DNA of 64,000 nucleotides from Sipunculus nudus (GCA_026874595.1 CM049311.1:73842953-73906952); one strand, 5' to 3'; positions 47,239 to 59,637 are shown, numbered from the stretch's first letter. A program made the numbers and translations. The notes: generated by a model not told the origin, from the sequence alone.

Positions 47239-47245
47239 ATATATA

Positions 47246-47328
<83 letters not shown>
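47239..47328. repeat. (TA)n microsatellite at the LTR E end
   Basis: About 90 bp of alternating TA with two interruptions, directly abutting the LTR. Confidence 0.9.
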
Positions 47329-47331
<3 letters not shown>

Positions 47332-48119
47332 CTTATTAACAGCAAACGAAAAATATAAACACCGCGATTTTTAAAATAAGGTAAGAAAGACTTATGCAAA
47401 TTAAATTCATAACAAAATAGATGAGTTGATATCATGACCGTCTATGCTATAACAAAGGTATACTGTCCCTCGTCCGTCCGTGCAACACCAACTGATAGAG
47501 GCCTACCTTCTTAAGAGACTTTAAATAATAAAACTGATACGGTAACTCTAATTCTCTGAGAACTTATATCTGTAGTCACCTCAAAAGATATTACTCATGT
47601 TAGTAAAAATGTATACCAATTTCTCATCAAGGTTATATGGATTGTCTAGACATTTTGTTTTATGTGTAAGGCCATTTTATTTTATCTGAGCCTCAGATCA
47701 AGAAGCTAAATGTTGTCAGTTATGAAATAATGAGTGATCCATATTTAACGTGCGAAGGGATAGAACCACAGTTCCCTTGGAACAATGTATTTCATGTTTA
47801 TTTTTACTTCCCCGACGAACATTCTATTTTCAGACAAAGGTTCCCTGCAGGTTTTATCTCTTATATAATATTCATTAAGGGGCCAAAGAAAGCAAATCCA
47901 ACCTACGTCAAACCTTTGTTTATGGCGTGCGATTGGTAATCCCCATGTGATTTGACATGGGCATCTGGCGTCAAGTTAGCCATTGTATCATTGTAAATTG
48001 GACCAGAATGACACTGCCCTCTTGCTCATCATGTTATTCTGATAGATGGAATCCATACTTAGAAAAAGGGTTCAACACGCCACGCTAGAAAGAACAAATG
48101 TGTATATGCCGTTTCTGCT
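47329..48119. other. No gene recognised
   Basis: A 69-codon frame at 47730-47939 (MSDPYLTCEGIEPQFPW...) has no family motif and no supporting splice sites that I can defend. Confidence 0.3.
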
Positions 48120-49720
48120 TGGTGTTTTGTTAATCATTGCCTTTTCCAAAGCCTATTTTTCTTTTCCAGATTTCCGGCATGTTGGTCAGTCGCGTATGTC
48201 TGTTTGTGTGTATGTGGGTTTGTTTGTTTGTCAGTACTCTTATGGCCACAATATAGTATCGTGGTCCTATCTTCACAAACTTAGGCTCATTTTCTTCCTC
48301 TTAGTCTTCTCCGTAACATGGTTTTGTCTTCTTTTCCGAACTTTGTGTTTCTTTGTCAGTATGTCTGTATGTCTGTCACAATTTCGCCTTCTTGCTGGTG
48401 TTTGTGTCTTACATATAGCATTCTACAGGCCATAGTTTTGCAGGAATTCTTTTGAAACAGGTAAATCTTATGTCTTACACTAATATCTCAAAATGGATTT
48501 TTTCATTTAAGGGATACGGCCGCTAGGGGGTGCTGCACTGTAACTTCATCAACGTATCACTTTTTGCCAATATCTCCGAAACTATAAACCTGAATTACAC
48601 GAACTATACCTTTTTTTTCTCAGTCTTTTCCATAACTTGGTCAAGTCATCTGCTTTCAGCTTTTTGTCACTTTGTCAGCATGTCTGTGTATCTATCAGTT
48701 GTTCTTGATTTCGCCTTCTTGCTACTTCTTGTGTCTTACATGTAGCATTCTACAGGCCGGTATTTTGCAGTTATCCTTTTGAAACTGGTGAATCGAATGT
48801 CTTACACCAATATATCAAAAGTGATTTTTCATTTTCGGGATATGGCCGCTAGAGGGCGCTGCACTCGAATTTAATCAACATATTATTATTTTTAAATATC
48901 TAGGAAACTCTAAACCTGAATTACATAAACTTTAGCTTACGTTCTTCCCCTGAGTATTCTCCATAACTTGGGTAGGTCATCTCGTCTCAGCTTTGTTTCA
49001 CTTTGTCAGTATGTCTGTATGTCTCTCAGTTGTCCTCATTTGCCTTCTTGCTGGTTCTTGTGTCTAACATATTTTCAGTTTTGGAAAATAACCGCTAGGG
49101 AGCGCTGCGCCCGAAACAATACAACATATCATATTTTAGCCATATTTCCAAAGCTATAAACATTAATTTCATAAAATAAAGCTTATTTTGGTCCTCTGGG
49201 TCTTCTTCATAACTTAGTCAAGTTATCTGGTCTCAATTATGTGTCACTTTGTCAGTATGTAGGTCACTTCAAAACACTTAAAAATGTTATTTTCCACATA
49301 ACTTTGTCAATTCTGGTTCTGTCTTCACAATCATTGGCTCATTTTTCATGTTCGTCTTCTGTATAACTTAGTCTAGTCAACTTGTCTCAACTTTGTGTCA
49401 CTATGTGTGTCTGTTTGTCAGTTGTCAGTTAAATGTATTGCCTACGATTTCTTGTTGCTCATGTGAATTTTTAAATAGGTCAAAATTCAAGGCCCAAGTC
49501 ATGAAAACTCGTCAAATTATTATCTCAATCGTAACTTTGTCAATACTGGTTCATTTTTACACACTTTGGCTTATTTTCTTCCTCTTTGTCTTTCTTATGA
49601 CATGTTCTGGTTATCTGTCCTCTATTCTGGGTCAGAGTGTTTCCGGCAAGCGCGTGACCTCTGGTCGTTTTTTTTTCTTTTTCTCAGACAAATGCCTTAC
49701 ATAGGTTCCAAAGCGTGGCT
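48120..49720. repeat. Array of ~250-330 bp units with CTCF-like cores
   Basis: Each unit has tttgtcagtatgtctgtatg, cgccttcttgctggt, gcattctacaggcc and a core ggccgctaggggg/tagaggg-YGCTGCAC (48514, 48843, 49087). Later units lose the core. Overlapping ORFs are Phe/Ser/Cys-rich shadows of the array. Confidence 0.65.
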
Positions 49721-52700
49721 GGTGGTTGACAAATGCTATATTTATTTGATAAAACCGACCAGCACCTTAAATAATTTCAATTAATTCTTTATATCCTTAA
49801 TTAATTATGATCAAAACGTAATGGCTTTCTAGGAGCGCCCGGGATTAAACGATGGTAGTGTTATTGGGATATTTGGTTCCAGAGGGGTCAACTGATTATC
49901 TTCTAGACTAGTCTGTGTGACAGTGTCGTCAGTGCCTTATAGTGCGTCTGAGAGTTGTTCGATATCAAGTCTGACGAGAGCTGCGTGACTCAATCAGAAA
50001 AAGCCACTCCCTCCAAAGACAGTTTATGTTTGTACTAAACAGAGACGACACGCTTTGTAGTGGATCATTAAGCCTAACCACACAGCGTCAATTTAAATAA
50101 TGAACTTTGCAGATTCTATCCGTGATAAAAAAAATCGTTATCTGCAGAGTTGGAAATAGAAGGTTGTCAATTTGGGAAAAAGTTTAAGTACGTTACGGTC
50201 ATATTCTAGGTTTCTTGTTTCTACTGAGGATAACTGACGTTGAGGAAACATTGCAGGGTCATGTAGTCCAGTTATCCATTTTGGTTTGTTCATACAGATC
50301 TTTTAAAATATGTTAATTATATTTTCAAGCAATCAACTTGGACAAGCATGGTTCTTTACTTTTCCATTAAAGAGCAATTTAATGCAAATCAGTTGTTATG
50401 ACAGTTATACTGTATGGGCATCTTAAGTGTTTTTGGACAACCATGAGATAACACTAGGTTAATAATTGCAAGTAAATTTTTATCTTATGAGACTATTGAT
50501 TATAGTTTAAATACATTTGCGGTTTGCGTTAGAATCCTTTGCTAAGTAATCTAAAGATTAATATTGATTCCACTGGTTTGATCGTTTATTGATTGTTTTC
50601 TCGATTACTCCCCCGTTTTCATGGATTTTTCTTGAAACCTTTGTTTATGACTGGTTAGGATCAGGATGTGTTTTGTGCATGCGTAAACTTTGGATATCAT
50701 ATCTTGTTTCGATAACGAACTTGAATAGATTGAAAGAGGCATCATAGTTTAGACGACAAGCAATATTACATATATTACTACATTTATTGGTTCAAGCCTA
50801 GAAGGAAATATTATTCGATTTACGTGGAATGCAATCAGTAATAACTTTAATCTTCTACATAGGTGTGATCGAGCCATTATTTCTCCTCTGGTTCCAAAAC
50901 TAAGGAACTGTAAGGATGGATTCGTTAACTGATGTCAATATGATGTCAATTAAAAATATAAACAAAAATTATTCTTGCAGGTGAAAACAATCACCTAAAA
51001 AAAAGGGTAAGACGTAATGCACTTAAAATGTTTTCAATTGATTTAAAGAAGTGATCAAATTAAGTCATCATGACTTTATTACTTTAGGACAGAAAAATTA
51101 TGATTGACTCATTGTTTTGTTTCCGTCCTCATTACTTCATTTTAAATCTGTTTCAAAAAGTATATCCAGTCCAGTCTGCATTCGTTCAAAATCTTAGACA
51201 TTTCCATGGGCTTGAAATTGAATTTTTAAAGGATAAAGGTTGGTTGTACGTTCAGTTTTCATTGTTCACAATAAATCCCATGTGCCGATGAATGCATTGC
51301 CTTGGGTTCGAATCCTATAACACAAAGACGTTCGTTGTGAATATGTCCGGTCATGTCAAACTATTTGTTCAATTACCTATGTTTAATGATTATTTTGTCA
51401 ATAATCTGAATATTTTATAATCATGTATCAACACTGTTTTAATAGAAATATAATGATTTAAAAAGTGTTTACATAATATTTTTGAGAAAATATTTTTTGG
51501 TATTATTGGATGTTTTTATCTCTTTCTTTCTGAAAATCTAAAACAAAAGTCTGCCGCTCCATACAAATAAACGGGCTTTTTATGCAATTTGTTCTTGTTG
51601 CTATTCGGATGTCTGTTCTAACTTTAAAAGTTACCCTCAATATTTTAATAAGCTTCTGCACATCTCAGATGTATACTGAGTTTTCTCTTCAAAAAGACTG
51701 TTCATCCATTAACCTAAATTTAAAAGTTATCCTGGTAATTGGGTTACTAGCAATACTTCACTTCCAAAACACTTCTATATCAGCCATTAAAAATCCACAG
51801 AAATTCAGCTATTTGTCCAGTGCTGGATAATGTCCGTTTTAAACACGCTGCCCTGCCGCCAGAAAACTCTTTAATGTCTGGCCATTCACCAAGCGGTGAC
51901 TTGTGTATTTTTGTAATGAAGGGATCTGCTCGAATCTTACATTGCATGTTCACTTAAATCAGGTCCCACTTTTAGCAGAAGTTCATTCAACAATTTTTTT
52001 TCAATTATAAACATATATTATTAGTAGCAAACTTTATCATTACATCCACAGTGTTTGTTAATTTAACCCTTTCAGTGGTTAACAGACCCATTAAACAGAA
52101 CGTCATTATAGAAACATGACCTTTGATAAACCTAAGGGTAATTACTTCATTTGCCTCTCAGTTAAACGGCCAATAAATCCCATTATCTGTCAGACTCATC
52201 TGTTTCACCCTTGTTTACGGTTCCTTGTATATTCAAACAGAAACAGGAAATGAAAAAAAAGTATTTGTGCACTAATAGGGGACTATTGCATAGACGAATT
52301 ATGATGTATAGGGATGGGTATTGCTTACAAATATCGTATTGCAATATATTGCAATATGTTGTAGAGTATAGCGATATTTTTCATTGTATAGATTTAGAGA
52401 AAATAAGTGTATTTTCCTGTATAAACATGCAATGCGTGTAATATTTTATCAATTTATTATCATATTAAATATGACGACACACTGAAAGTATATACAGATC
52501 AGTTTATTTACACAGGATATATGGTAAAATTACTTGATTAAGTACTAATTATATTCTTGACACAACTCGATAAAAATTATAACAAGTGTTTTTTAAGGTT
52601 TCTGTATGCCTAACATATGCAAGTGACTTGGCAATAATTGATTTCTAGACTGTGGTGGTACATGGTTTACAAAATCATAGTAGCGTATCACATCGTTAGG

Positions 52701-53490
52701 CTGTTGTTCTAGATCAATAATACTGTTCAAATAAGACCTGATCTCTGCGCAGTTACACAGGATGCAAGGACGGAATATTAATATATTTACTAGCTGCACG
52801 GGTGGCAAATTCACGGCTCTATCTGATGCATATTTTTGTAATGGCTGAGAGGAACTAAACGACGCATATTTTAATCCTAGGGTTTTTGCAGGAACTTTTT
52901 GTCATGTGTTTCACTTACATAATATAAAAATTACTTCTGCTAGAATTCTCCAGGAACACCCTCCCCCAAAATATCAACATAGAAAGAAAAATTATTCTAT
53001 TCAAGATATTTCACAAAAAAATAAATTTTGGAAAGAGACGTGAGGCATATACAGGGTGTACGAATTTTTAAGTGAGAAGTTTTTTTTCCGAAAAAACATC
53101 ATAGGTCCGACAGCTTCATTGCTTAGGAAATATTGTAGATATAACGATGTATAAAGAAGCATTCTACTGTGAAATTATATAAAAGATGGTTTGAATTAGT
53201 TGAAGCTCAGAGGACATCGTGAAACACGATGTTTATTCAGTGTAGTCAGTTGAGGGTATAGTTTAAGGCATATTAACAGACACATGCGTTATATTTGTAT
53301 ACATATGCATATGTCGTTGAAGACTCTTGTACGCGAAACGTATAAGTGCAAATGTGAAAAAAAAGATAGGCCAAGAAAAATATATTCCAACAGTATTAAA
53401 TTTTTGGTTTATGTACTGTAAATTGTCATGGAATAAGCAGGTCTGATGCAAACTTTACATCTCTCCCAGAGAGAAAAAATTCCTTTACAG
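49721..53490. other. Mostly unassigned spacer
   Basis: It contains a weak minus-strand ORF at 52593-52814 with some protein-like text (RSYLNSIIDLEQQPNDVIR) and a CGATAT/ATTGCAATAT-rich repeat at 52315-52385. A B-box-like GGTTCGAATCC at 51305-51315 has no A box. No exon structure is defensible. Confidence 0.35.
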
Positions 53491-53686
53491 GCCTTACAAC
53501 GGATATGGGGGATCAATGGGGATTAAAGTGGACCCGCGTGACCGCGTATTGCACGGATATGCCTTTTTGGCAGGACATGCGCATGGCCACGGTCTTAACA
53601 GGCCAGTAAAAATCCCCGAGGAGCCTCTTGAAAAAGCGTCACAGGCGTGGAGGACCTTGCAGCACAAACGAAAAAGGGGCACCTAA
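53491..53686 (+). CDS. Candidate terminal exon of an unrecognised host gene
   Basis: A pyrimidine-AG acceptor (ttcctttacag, 53480-53490) is followed by an open frame in phase 1 to TAA at 53684-53686. The text includes GSMGIKVDPRDRVLHGYAF, LAGHAHGHGLNRPVKIPEEP and ASQAWRTLQHKRKRGT, about 65 residues. GC content is clearly higher than the surroundings, and the ending is basic. I do not recognise the family, and upstream exons are not apparent in the window. Alternatives are an intronless fragment of a transferred or retroposed gene, or chance. Confidence 0.4.
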
Positions 53687-53690
53687 TGGG

Positions 53691-54193
53691 GAAATATTAA
53701 AATTATTATTATTCAGCTTAATAGGGCATAATCCCGCAAAATAAAACAAACTTGTCCTAGAAGAGCACACCACCAATACATCTGCCGAATTTGGAGAGTC
53801 AAATCAGAACGGAAGCAGGTGAACCGTGGTCTAGAATAAAAACCAACTCCGTATTACATGAAATTACATAGATAAAGTTATTTAAAAAGTGTTGGGCACT
53901 TATTTCTTTCCTGTGGTATTTATTTCTATTTAGCTACCAATAAATTACAAAGTAGAAAATCAAATTCCATGGGACGGACCTTTGATCATACGATTCACCA
54001 AGCTATCTTAAAATTTTCTAAAAGGCCTTAATCTGCCCGAGGAATATCTATAGACATATTGAAAGCTTTCAGTTTCAGCCTTTCACTCAAGCAAAGCATT
54101 TAGGTGTCAAAATTTGTAACAAAAACATTTTTTACTACAACAAATCAGTTTCAGTCACGTTTGAAAAAAATATCGAAAAATGTCGATACAGAA
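53691..54193. other. Spacer and CGATA-rich repeat flank
   Basis: No ORF. From about 54150 the CGATA-rich repeat seen at 19650 begins (aaaatatcgaaaaatgtcga), interrupted by the TRIM. Confidence 0.4.
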
Positions 54194-54603
54194 TATTACG
54201 GGGTGACATAAAAGCGGACCGAACTGTCTCGCTAGTGGAGCTTGCTTTCTAGCGAAGAGGTTGGTACGCCGGACTTGTGCACCACTGTTATGGGTTCGAA
54301 AGCCTGGATCGGCAAATAATTTTCCCCTGAGCAATTTGTATTAGTAACAAAATGGCGGCTCGGACCATGGGATTAAGCTCACCATAGAATGACTCCTTGG
54401 ATAATTAGTCTTGTTCTGATAGCAGAATGCTGTTAAGAGGGGGTGTGTTACGGGGTGACATAAAAACGGACCGACCTAACACTCGCTAGTGAAGCTTGCT
54501 TTTCTAGGGAAGTGGTTGGTACGCCGGTCTTGTGCGCCACCGTTATGGGTTCGAATCCCGGATCGGCCCAGAACTTTACTCTGAGCAAATTGTCTTCGTA
54601 ACA
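54194..54603 (+). mobile_element. TRIM copy 2, complete: LTR-PBS-PPT-LTR in 410 bp
   Basis: LTRs are 54194-54349 (156 bp, start TATTAC) and 54446-54603 (158 bp, TGTTAC...GTAACA). The 96 bp interior has a PBS-like AAATGGCGGCTCGGACC next to the 5' LTR and a polypurine AAGAGGGGG before the 3' LTR. The flanks agaa/agaa are a 4 bp target duplication inside a pre-existing CGATA-rich repeat. No ORF is present. The two LTRs differ at several sites, so it is not recent. Confidence 0.85.
54505..54572 (+). ncRNA. tRNA-like module in TRIM copy 2, 3' LTR
   Basis: An A-box relative (TAGGGAAGTGGTTGG, 54505-54519) and a perfect B box GGTTCGAATCC (54548-54558) occur at tRNA spacing, ending gatcggccca. The 5' LTR has TAGCGAAGAGGTTGG (54250-54264) but a one-base insertion in its B box. 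Confidence 0.55.
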
Positions 54604-55480
54604 AGAAACCAATAACGCGATAAGCAATTTTGCGAATTTCCGTGTTGCAATATACCGGTGTATCGGAATTATCGCACACCCTAACGATGCATAACCATCA
54701 CGTATAACAACACACAGTAGCTTTTCTTCTCAACTCATATTTATTCTGTCTAATAACTTTAAAGTTTAAACCATGATTAAGGCATGACGGCCATTTTCTG
54801 AGGATCTATCTAGATTTGCTGTTTTATCTAGAACGCCTACGTCCTAATCCGCTGAAAATACAGTGTGATTCATGAATAACGGAATGGCAATAATAGTCTG
54901 CGATAGCATATATTTTAAATCTATATAATTGTCATTGAATATGCGTAATTTTCAACAGATTTAAAATTTCCAGGAAAAAATTAAATCAGACTTTTCGTCG
55001 GTTTAATTACTGCTTAAAATGGCAAGCTGTCATTTTTCTAAATTTACCTGGGATAGGCTGCCCAATGCGTGGGAGCTATCTTAGCTTTAAACACAGTACT
55101 TCGTTTTATTGTTTCTAAGGATATTTAAACACACACACAAAATTTATACGCCCTATCCTGTATCCATGTTTCTATAATACCATGGTTATTTTTAAAAAAC
55201 TATCACATATGTTGGGAATGAGTTAAACTCATATCACATTTTGAGCTATTAGATGAGATCTGGTTGCGCCGAAGTGTATGGTGATGCAAATCAAATAAAT
55301 ATTTAAAACATATACAGCTCTTGTAAATTTATATGGCAGAACTTAGTCAAAATTCAGTCAAGTGAGGAAGTTTCAGACAAATGTTCGTTTTCCAAAAAAA
55401 AGAAAGAGTTACAATCCAAATGCGTACATTACACTTTTTTTTAAATATAGAATACATATTGGATGTCGGAGAGGAAGAAA
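54604..55480. other. Spacer; right half of the CGATA-rich repeat at the left edge
   Basis: aataacgcgataagcaattt to attatcgcacaccctaacg (54610-54685) completes the repeat split by the TRIM. Nothing is seen beyond that. Confidence 0.45.
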
Positions 55481-55687
55481 ATGAAACTCTTAATGGGAGC
55501 CTCGACTTACACTCTTTTTTTCACCATAGTATTAATTATACCAACGGAAGTTGTTGAATCCAGGCAAGAAATTCAACCTTATTTACGAAAAGGCAATTGC
55601 GTTAAGTTTGATGATCATTATAGTTATACTCATCGATGCAAGCAAACGGCTCTCCAGCTGAAGCCCATACTCACAAGTCTCTACTGA
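55481..55687 (+). CDS. Candidate small secreted protein (68 aa) or first exon
   Basis: The ATG at 55481 opens MKLLMGASTYTLFFTIVLII, with a hydrophobic core suitable as a signal peptide, followed by a hydrophilic part with two Cys (KGNCVKFDDHYSYTHRCKQ) and a stop at 55685-55687. The upstream in-frame ATG at 55463 would add six residues. An open stretch at 55990-56190 with an AG acceptor before KYKLETIKEFQEY could be another exon, but no clear donor joins them. Family unknown; chance is quite possible. Confidence 0.25.
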   Translation: MKLLMGASTYTLFFTIVLIIPTEVVESRQEIQPYLRKGNCVKFDDHYSYTHRCKQTALQLKPILTSLY

Positions 55688-55689
55688 TA

Positions 55690-56215
55690 GAATGTAATGC
55701 TGGGCCTCGCTATAACATATCTCATTCTTATATCGTCATTTGTCTTTATATGAAACGTACAATTGGGACAGGAAAAAGTATTTGGGAAATCAGTGTAAGG
55801 CGGAGACATAATGAAAATGCTGAGCTTTAGGGACAGTCGTGTCAACAGGCAAAGGATCGTTATTTGGTATATGTTTTACTAAATTGTTGTTTATTGTTGC
55901 CGAATAGGCCGGATATAGGTTTCCATGCAAGTAATATAAAGAGCCTAGTCGTTGGCTTATAAGAACTCTTTCTTTTACATTTCTTTGATAGAAAATATAA
56001 ATTGGAAACTATAAAGGAATTTCAGGAATACATTAACGTAGGTTACAGACAGGTCGCCCCGCAGGTTCACAACCAATATACAAGTCGCTTTTTTGTATAT
56101 ACTTTACTGAACGTGTGGACGTCCTTTGCTGGATTCGTCTTGTCTTTCAAAGGAAGAATAGTATTGCCTGTACTTACGGTAAATGGTTGAAAGGTTCATT
56201 TATCCAGTTTATTTA
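55690..56215. other. Unassigned; possible exon-like frame at 56002-56190
   Basis: The frame ETIKEFQEYINVGYRQVAPQ is open but unsupported. Confidence 0.25.
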
Positions 56216-57900
56216 CACAAATTTACAATGGCAGGGACCATTTTGGAGGTCCCATCAGTAGTCATTCTTTTGTTTCGGGGATGTTGGTCGAGTCACTATA
56301 AACCTCTTAAATGTCCTGTGTGACAAAGGCGACAGTCCTTAACCTGCGTCAAGGGTCTTCATTACGGAAAAACCGTTTCTCGCCTTTAGTTAAATCTAGC
56401 AGTTTGAACCTGAATGTGACTATTTTCTCTCTGTAAGCCCATTTGTTGCACAAGAGAGCTCATACATTTTCCTGGAGCAAGATAAGAAACATCCATGAGT
56501 TTTTTTTTCAGTTCATTGGACAAATGCTTTCATATTTCTCGATCGGTGGTCTACATTCAGGTTAAAGATTTTTTGTCAGGCTTATTGCTCCATTTGCTGA
56601 CGAAGATATTCCAATAAAGCTTAGTAGACTGATGTACAGTAACAATACCCAACACAGCTATTAAAATTGTTACATATTTTAATTTATGGGCCAGTAATTA
56701 GCACTTAACGAACACAATTTATACAGATCCCAACCTAACAGAGGTTACAGTTTGGGATAATCTTTAATTCCTCAACAAAACTCACCCTATTGCTTTCATA
56801 TTTCATATGTGTGTGTGGGGGGGGGGGGGGGGGGGTCTCCCATATAATTTTTGGGGTTAAAGGTCAAGGTTACAGGTCAACTTTGTTCAAGGAAAAGTTA
56901 AACTTTTTCGTTGGGCTTATTGCTCCACGGCTAATAAAGATATTTTTGTTAAACTAGGTACACTGATGTTCTTAGACATCACCTATAGATAAACCAGGTC
57001 GAGTTTTATTATAGGCAAAATCCACACATATATAATGAGATCCGAGGTCACCAAGTTTCTTCATGGTGTCGCTGTGATAACTAAGCAGGAAAGTGATGGA
57101 TTTTGATGAAACTCAACAGAGATATAACCAATATAAGATCACGCCTAAATTTGATTCCCGGCAAAATCCACACATATTCATTAAAGGGACATAATCAGGA
57201 GCAATATTATTCCTATTCTTCCACGCTATCAGTTCAGTTTTGCTTTATACAAAAGTTTCCCAGTAAAACCATTCCAGCTCACAGCCTCATTTCCTCGCAT
57301 TCGACTGTTTAATACCTTGTTATAGCCCTGTTTGTTGGTAAACACAGTCTGTTTACCATAACAAGACCGCGTGCCCGGAGGTCCGATTAAGGGGCAACTC
57401 GCGGTGTTTCAGCCAGCGGGAACATGTATTACATTTTTTTAGCCAAGGGCATATCCACATGGCACGTGTTGTGGCTCCGCGCAGCACACGGCCCAACGCA
57501 CTGTGTTTATGTTTACACCTGCGATCGCGCCCGCTTCCCTGTTTTTAACGCTCGTTTACAGGAGTAGGCAAACGGTTTCAAGGCAATATTTCGGCAGGTT
57601 CAGATTTATTTTAAAGGGAAGAAGCTATTTTTCGTGTTAACTCAACATGCTTTATAGGTGATTGGGCCCCTTTAAGGTCAGAGGTCACCAGCCTACTTTA
57701 TAATGTCGCTGCTACCACTTAGCAGGAATATAATCGATTTTCATTAAACTCAAAAGAAATATTAACCAATATAATATTTCACATAAGTTTCATTCCCGCA
57801 AAAATTAATGCATATTTAATTCTGTCAACGGTCACAAGAAATATAATTAGCCTATTACGCACCGCTTTGGTGCTCTTTGTTTCCTGAATACCCCGTACCG
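56216..57900. repeat. Degenerate array ('gaggtcacc' units), interrupted
   Basis: gaggtcaccaagtttcttca at 57044 and gaggtcaccagcctacttta at 57680 start similar ~150 bp blocks (tagcaggaa, aaccaatataa, ttcccg-caaaa). Older relatives lie at 56560-57020 with ggtcaaggttacaggtca. A 20-base G run is at about 56817-56835. The segment 57305-57655 interrupts the array. Confidence 0.55.
57310..57432. repeat. Dispersed repeat with hairpin, copy 2
   Basis: Partner of 15305-15460; includes ttggtaaacacagtctgttt and cagcgggaacatgta. It sits in the segment that splits the surrounding array. Confidence 0.55.
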
Positions 57901-58108
57901 GCGAGCTTTGTTTTCTTCAGATGCTATTCTTAAAATATACCAGCATATTTCAACAGGATACTTATTCAGCAAGTGCAGTTTTTAAACGAGGTCCTGCTAC
58001 AATTTAAAACATGAGATATGATAAATGAATTAACTTTTCGATTTATACGCATTAATGATGGATCAATCAAAGATATTTGATTGCCATAAATACCCACAGC
58101 TACACACA

Positions 58109-58150
<42 letters not shown>

Positions 58151-58982
58151 TATATATATATATTTAAAGTTGTCCAAACTTTGATTACCCTCCCAAGCCT
58201 GCGAGTCATCCCCCTACCCTTGAAGATAACTTGACGCCACTGTATTGACTTAAAAAAACTTCCGTTTGGGACTACAAAGCACACATTCCTTCTCTTTATA
58301 TACCGGTGTCATCCCGTCTACCGCACCTGTTTGTCCTAGGTGTGTAATCATCTCCATTCCTGGGAAGCAAGACCGAGGACTTACCCTAATCGCACAATTT
58401 GTAAGTGATTACATGACCGAGGGAAATGGATTTCTCATCAAGTCTGCTGGGCGTTCATCCTGGATTGACTCGACCGAGAAAAGTCACACCATTCCTCGAC
58501 TGACAAACAAGGCTAGTTACTGATTTTTTTAAATATTTTTTTTAATTTTTAGGGAGGGTCTATTGTATTCACTTGCATTGTCAAGATCCAAACTGCCCAC
58601 TGCTGGTCACTGGAGGTCCCTTAATACAGCATTGCCTGCATACCTGATTAGAAATGCATCACTCAGGAGCAAACCTGCTGTCAAAGTAAAGGTTCAAAGT
58701 AACTGTCAAATCATTCACCAACCCATCCTCCACAACAATATACATCAAGACAAGTGTAACTGAATAATTGTTATTGTTTGAACTGTATTTCCAAAAGTGA
58801 AAAGCTATTTTATCCCCAATGTAAGCTATAAGATGCCATGTTTTGGTACTGTGGCACTTTTGAAAAAAAAAAACTAATTTCCTTTTAAATAATTTTCAAT
58901 CAATTTATGATTTGAAATAAGATTAAATCCATAATTGGACATAATGTGATGTTAGATGAGTAGCGATAAATGATGTTGATAT
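57901..58982. other. Unassigned; (TA)n at 58112-58163 and a GC-balanced stretch
   Basis: 58270-58510 is less AT-rich and has an 80-codon open frame (RGLTLIAQFVSDYMTEG) without a known motif. Otherwise AT-rich. Confidence 0.35.
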
Positions 58983-59556
58983 TGTTACAGGTGTCTGTTT
59001 TGTTGTGCGTAGGAGAGTTGCATGTGTCTGTTGACATTCTGATTCGTGTGGCGCAGGCATAGTTCGTTGCTATAGGAACCTCGCTTGTTGGGCGCTGGCT
59101 CGCGTGTGGGGTCTGAAGCGTAGAGACACAGCGTTCTTTGTTCTAGATGTTTCGGGTCTTTTCATGTGCGTGTGTATTGTTCATTGGGAAAAATCCATTT
59201 CTAGGAATTTCAGGTGAGAACCTATGTTTTAGGGGCTGTGTTTAGAGCCGGCAGAAAGGAAAATACCAGCGAGCACTATGAGTGTTACCTTCTCGTCAGT
59301 TTTAGGACCTTACCGATAATTGCATTGGTGTCAGATTTTTAACGGACTTAATAAAGATTTAATACGGACTATTATATTATATATTATTTTATAGTTTTCC
59401 TCTGGTTTATTACTATTTACGTGGATTATTGGTGTTTAAGGACTCTTGTTGAGCTGTGAGAGTGCTAGTTTTACAGAATCTGATTTTTTTTTATCTCCGT
59501 TACAGAATTTGTGTTCATCACGCGTATGTGATCTGTTTATATTAGGTTCCGTAACT
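58983..59556 (+). mobile_element. LTR F, internally deleted solo LTR
   Basis: It starts TGTTACAGGTGTCTG and ends TAGGTTCCGTAACT. Compared with LTR A it lacks about 250 bp between gtgagagtg and ctagttttacag, including the poly(A) region. The flanks are atat on both sides. Confidence 0.8.
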
Positions 59557-59584
59557 ATATATATATATATATTCATAGGTTCCG

Positions 59585-59637
<53 letters not shown>
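59557..59637. repeat. Two (TA)n tracts separated by a second LTR-end piece
   Basis: After the LTR end comes (TA)n, then ataggttccgtaac again (59576-59590), then a longer (TA)n. The LTR end and the microsatellite were duplicated together. Confidence 0.8.

Noticed and set aside
47730-47939. 69-codon ORF considered as an exon
   Set aside because: Although open, it has no splice sites, no similarity to a family I know and lies next to repeats.
48046-49784. Phe/Ser/Cys-rich ORFs that resemble membrane proteins
   Set aside because: Translation of the T-rich ~325 bp array; frames shift from unit to unit.
51297-51345. SINE or tRNA based on GGTTCGAATCC
   Set aside because: Only a B box; no A box at the proper distance and no repeat partner in the window.
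58063-58284. ORF with a long Tyr-Ile repeat
   Set aside because: Translation of a (TA)n microsatellite; the same holds for 59436-59678 and 62450-62653.
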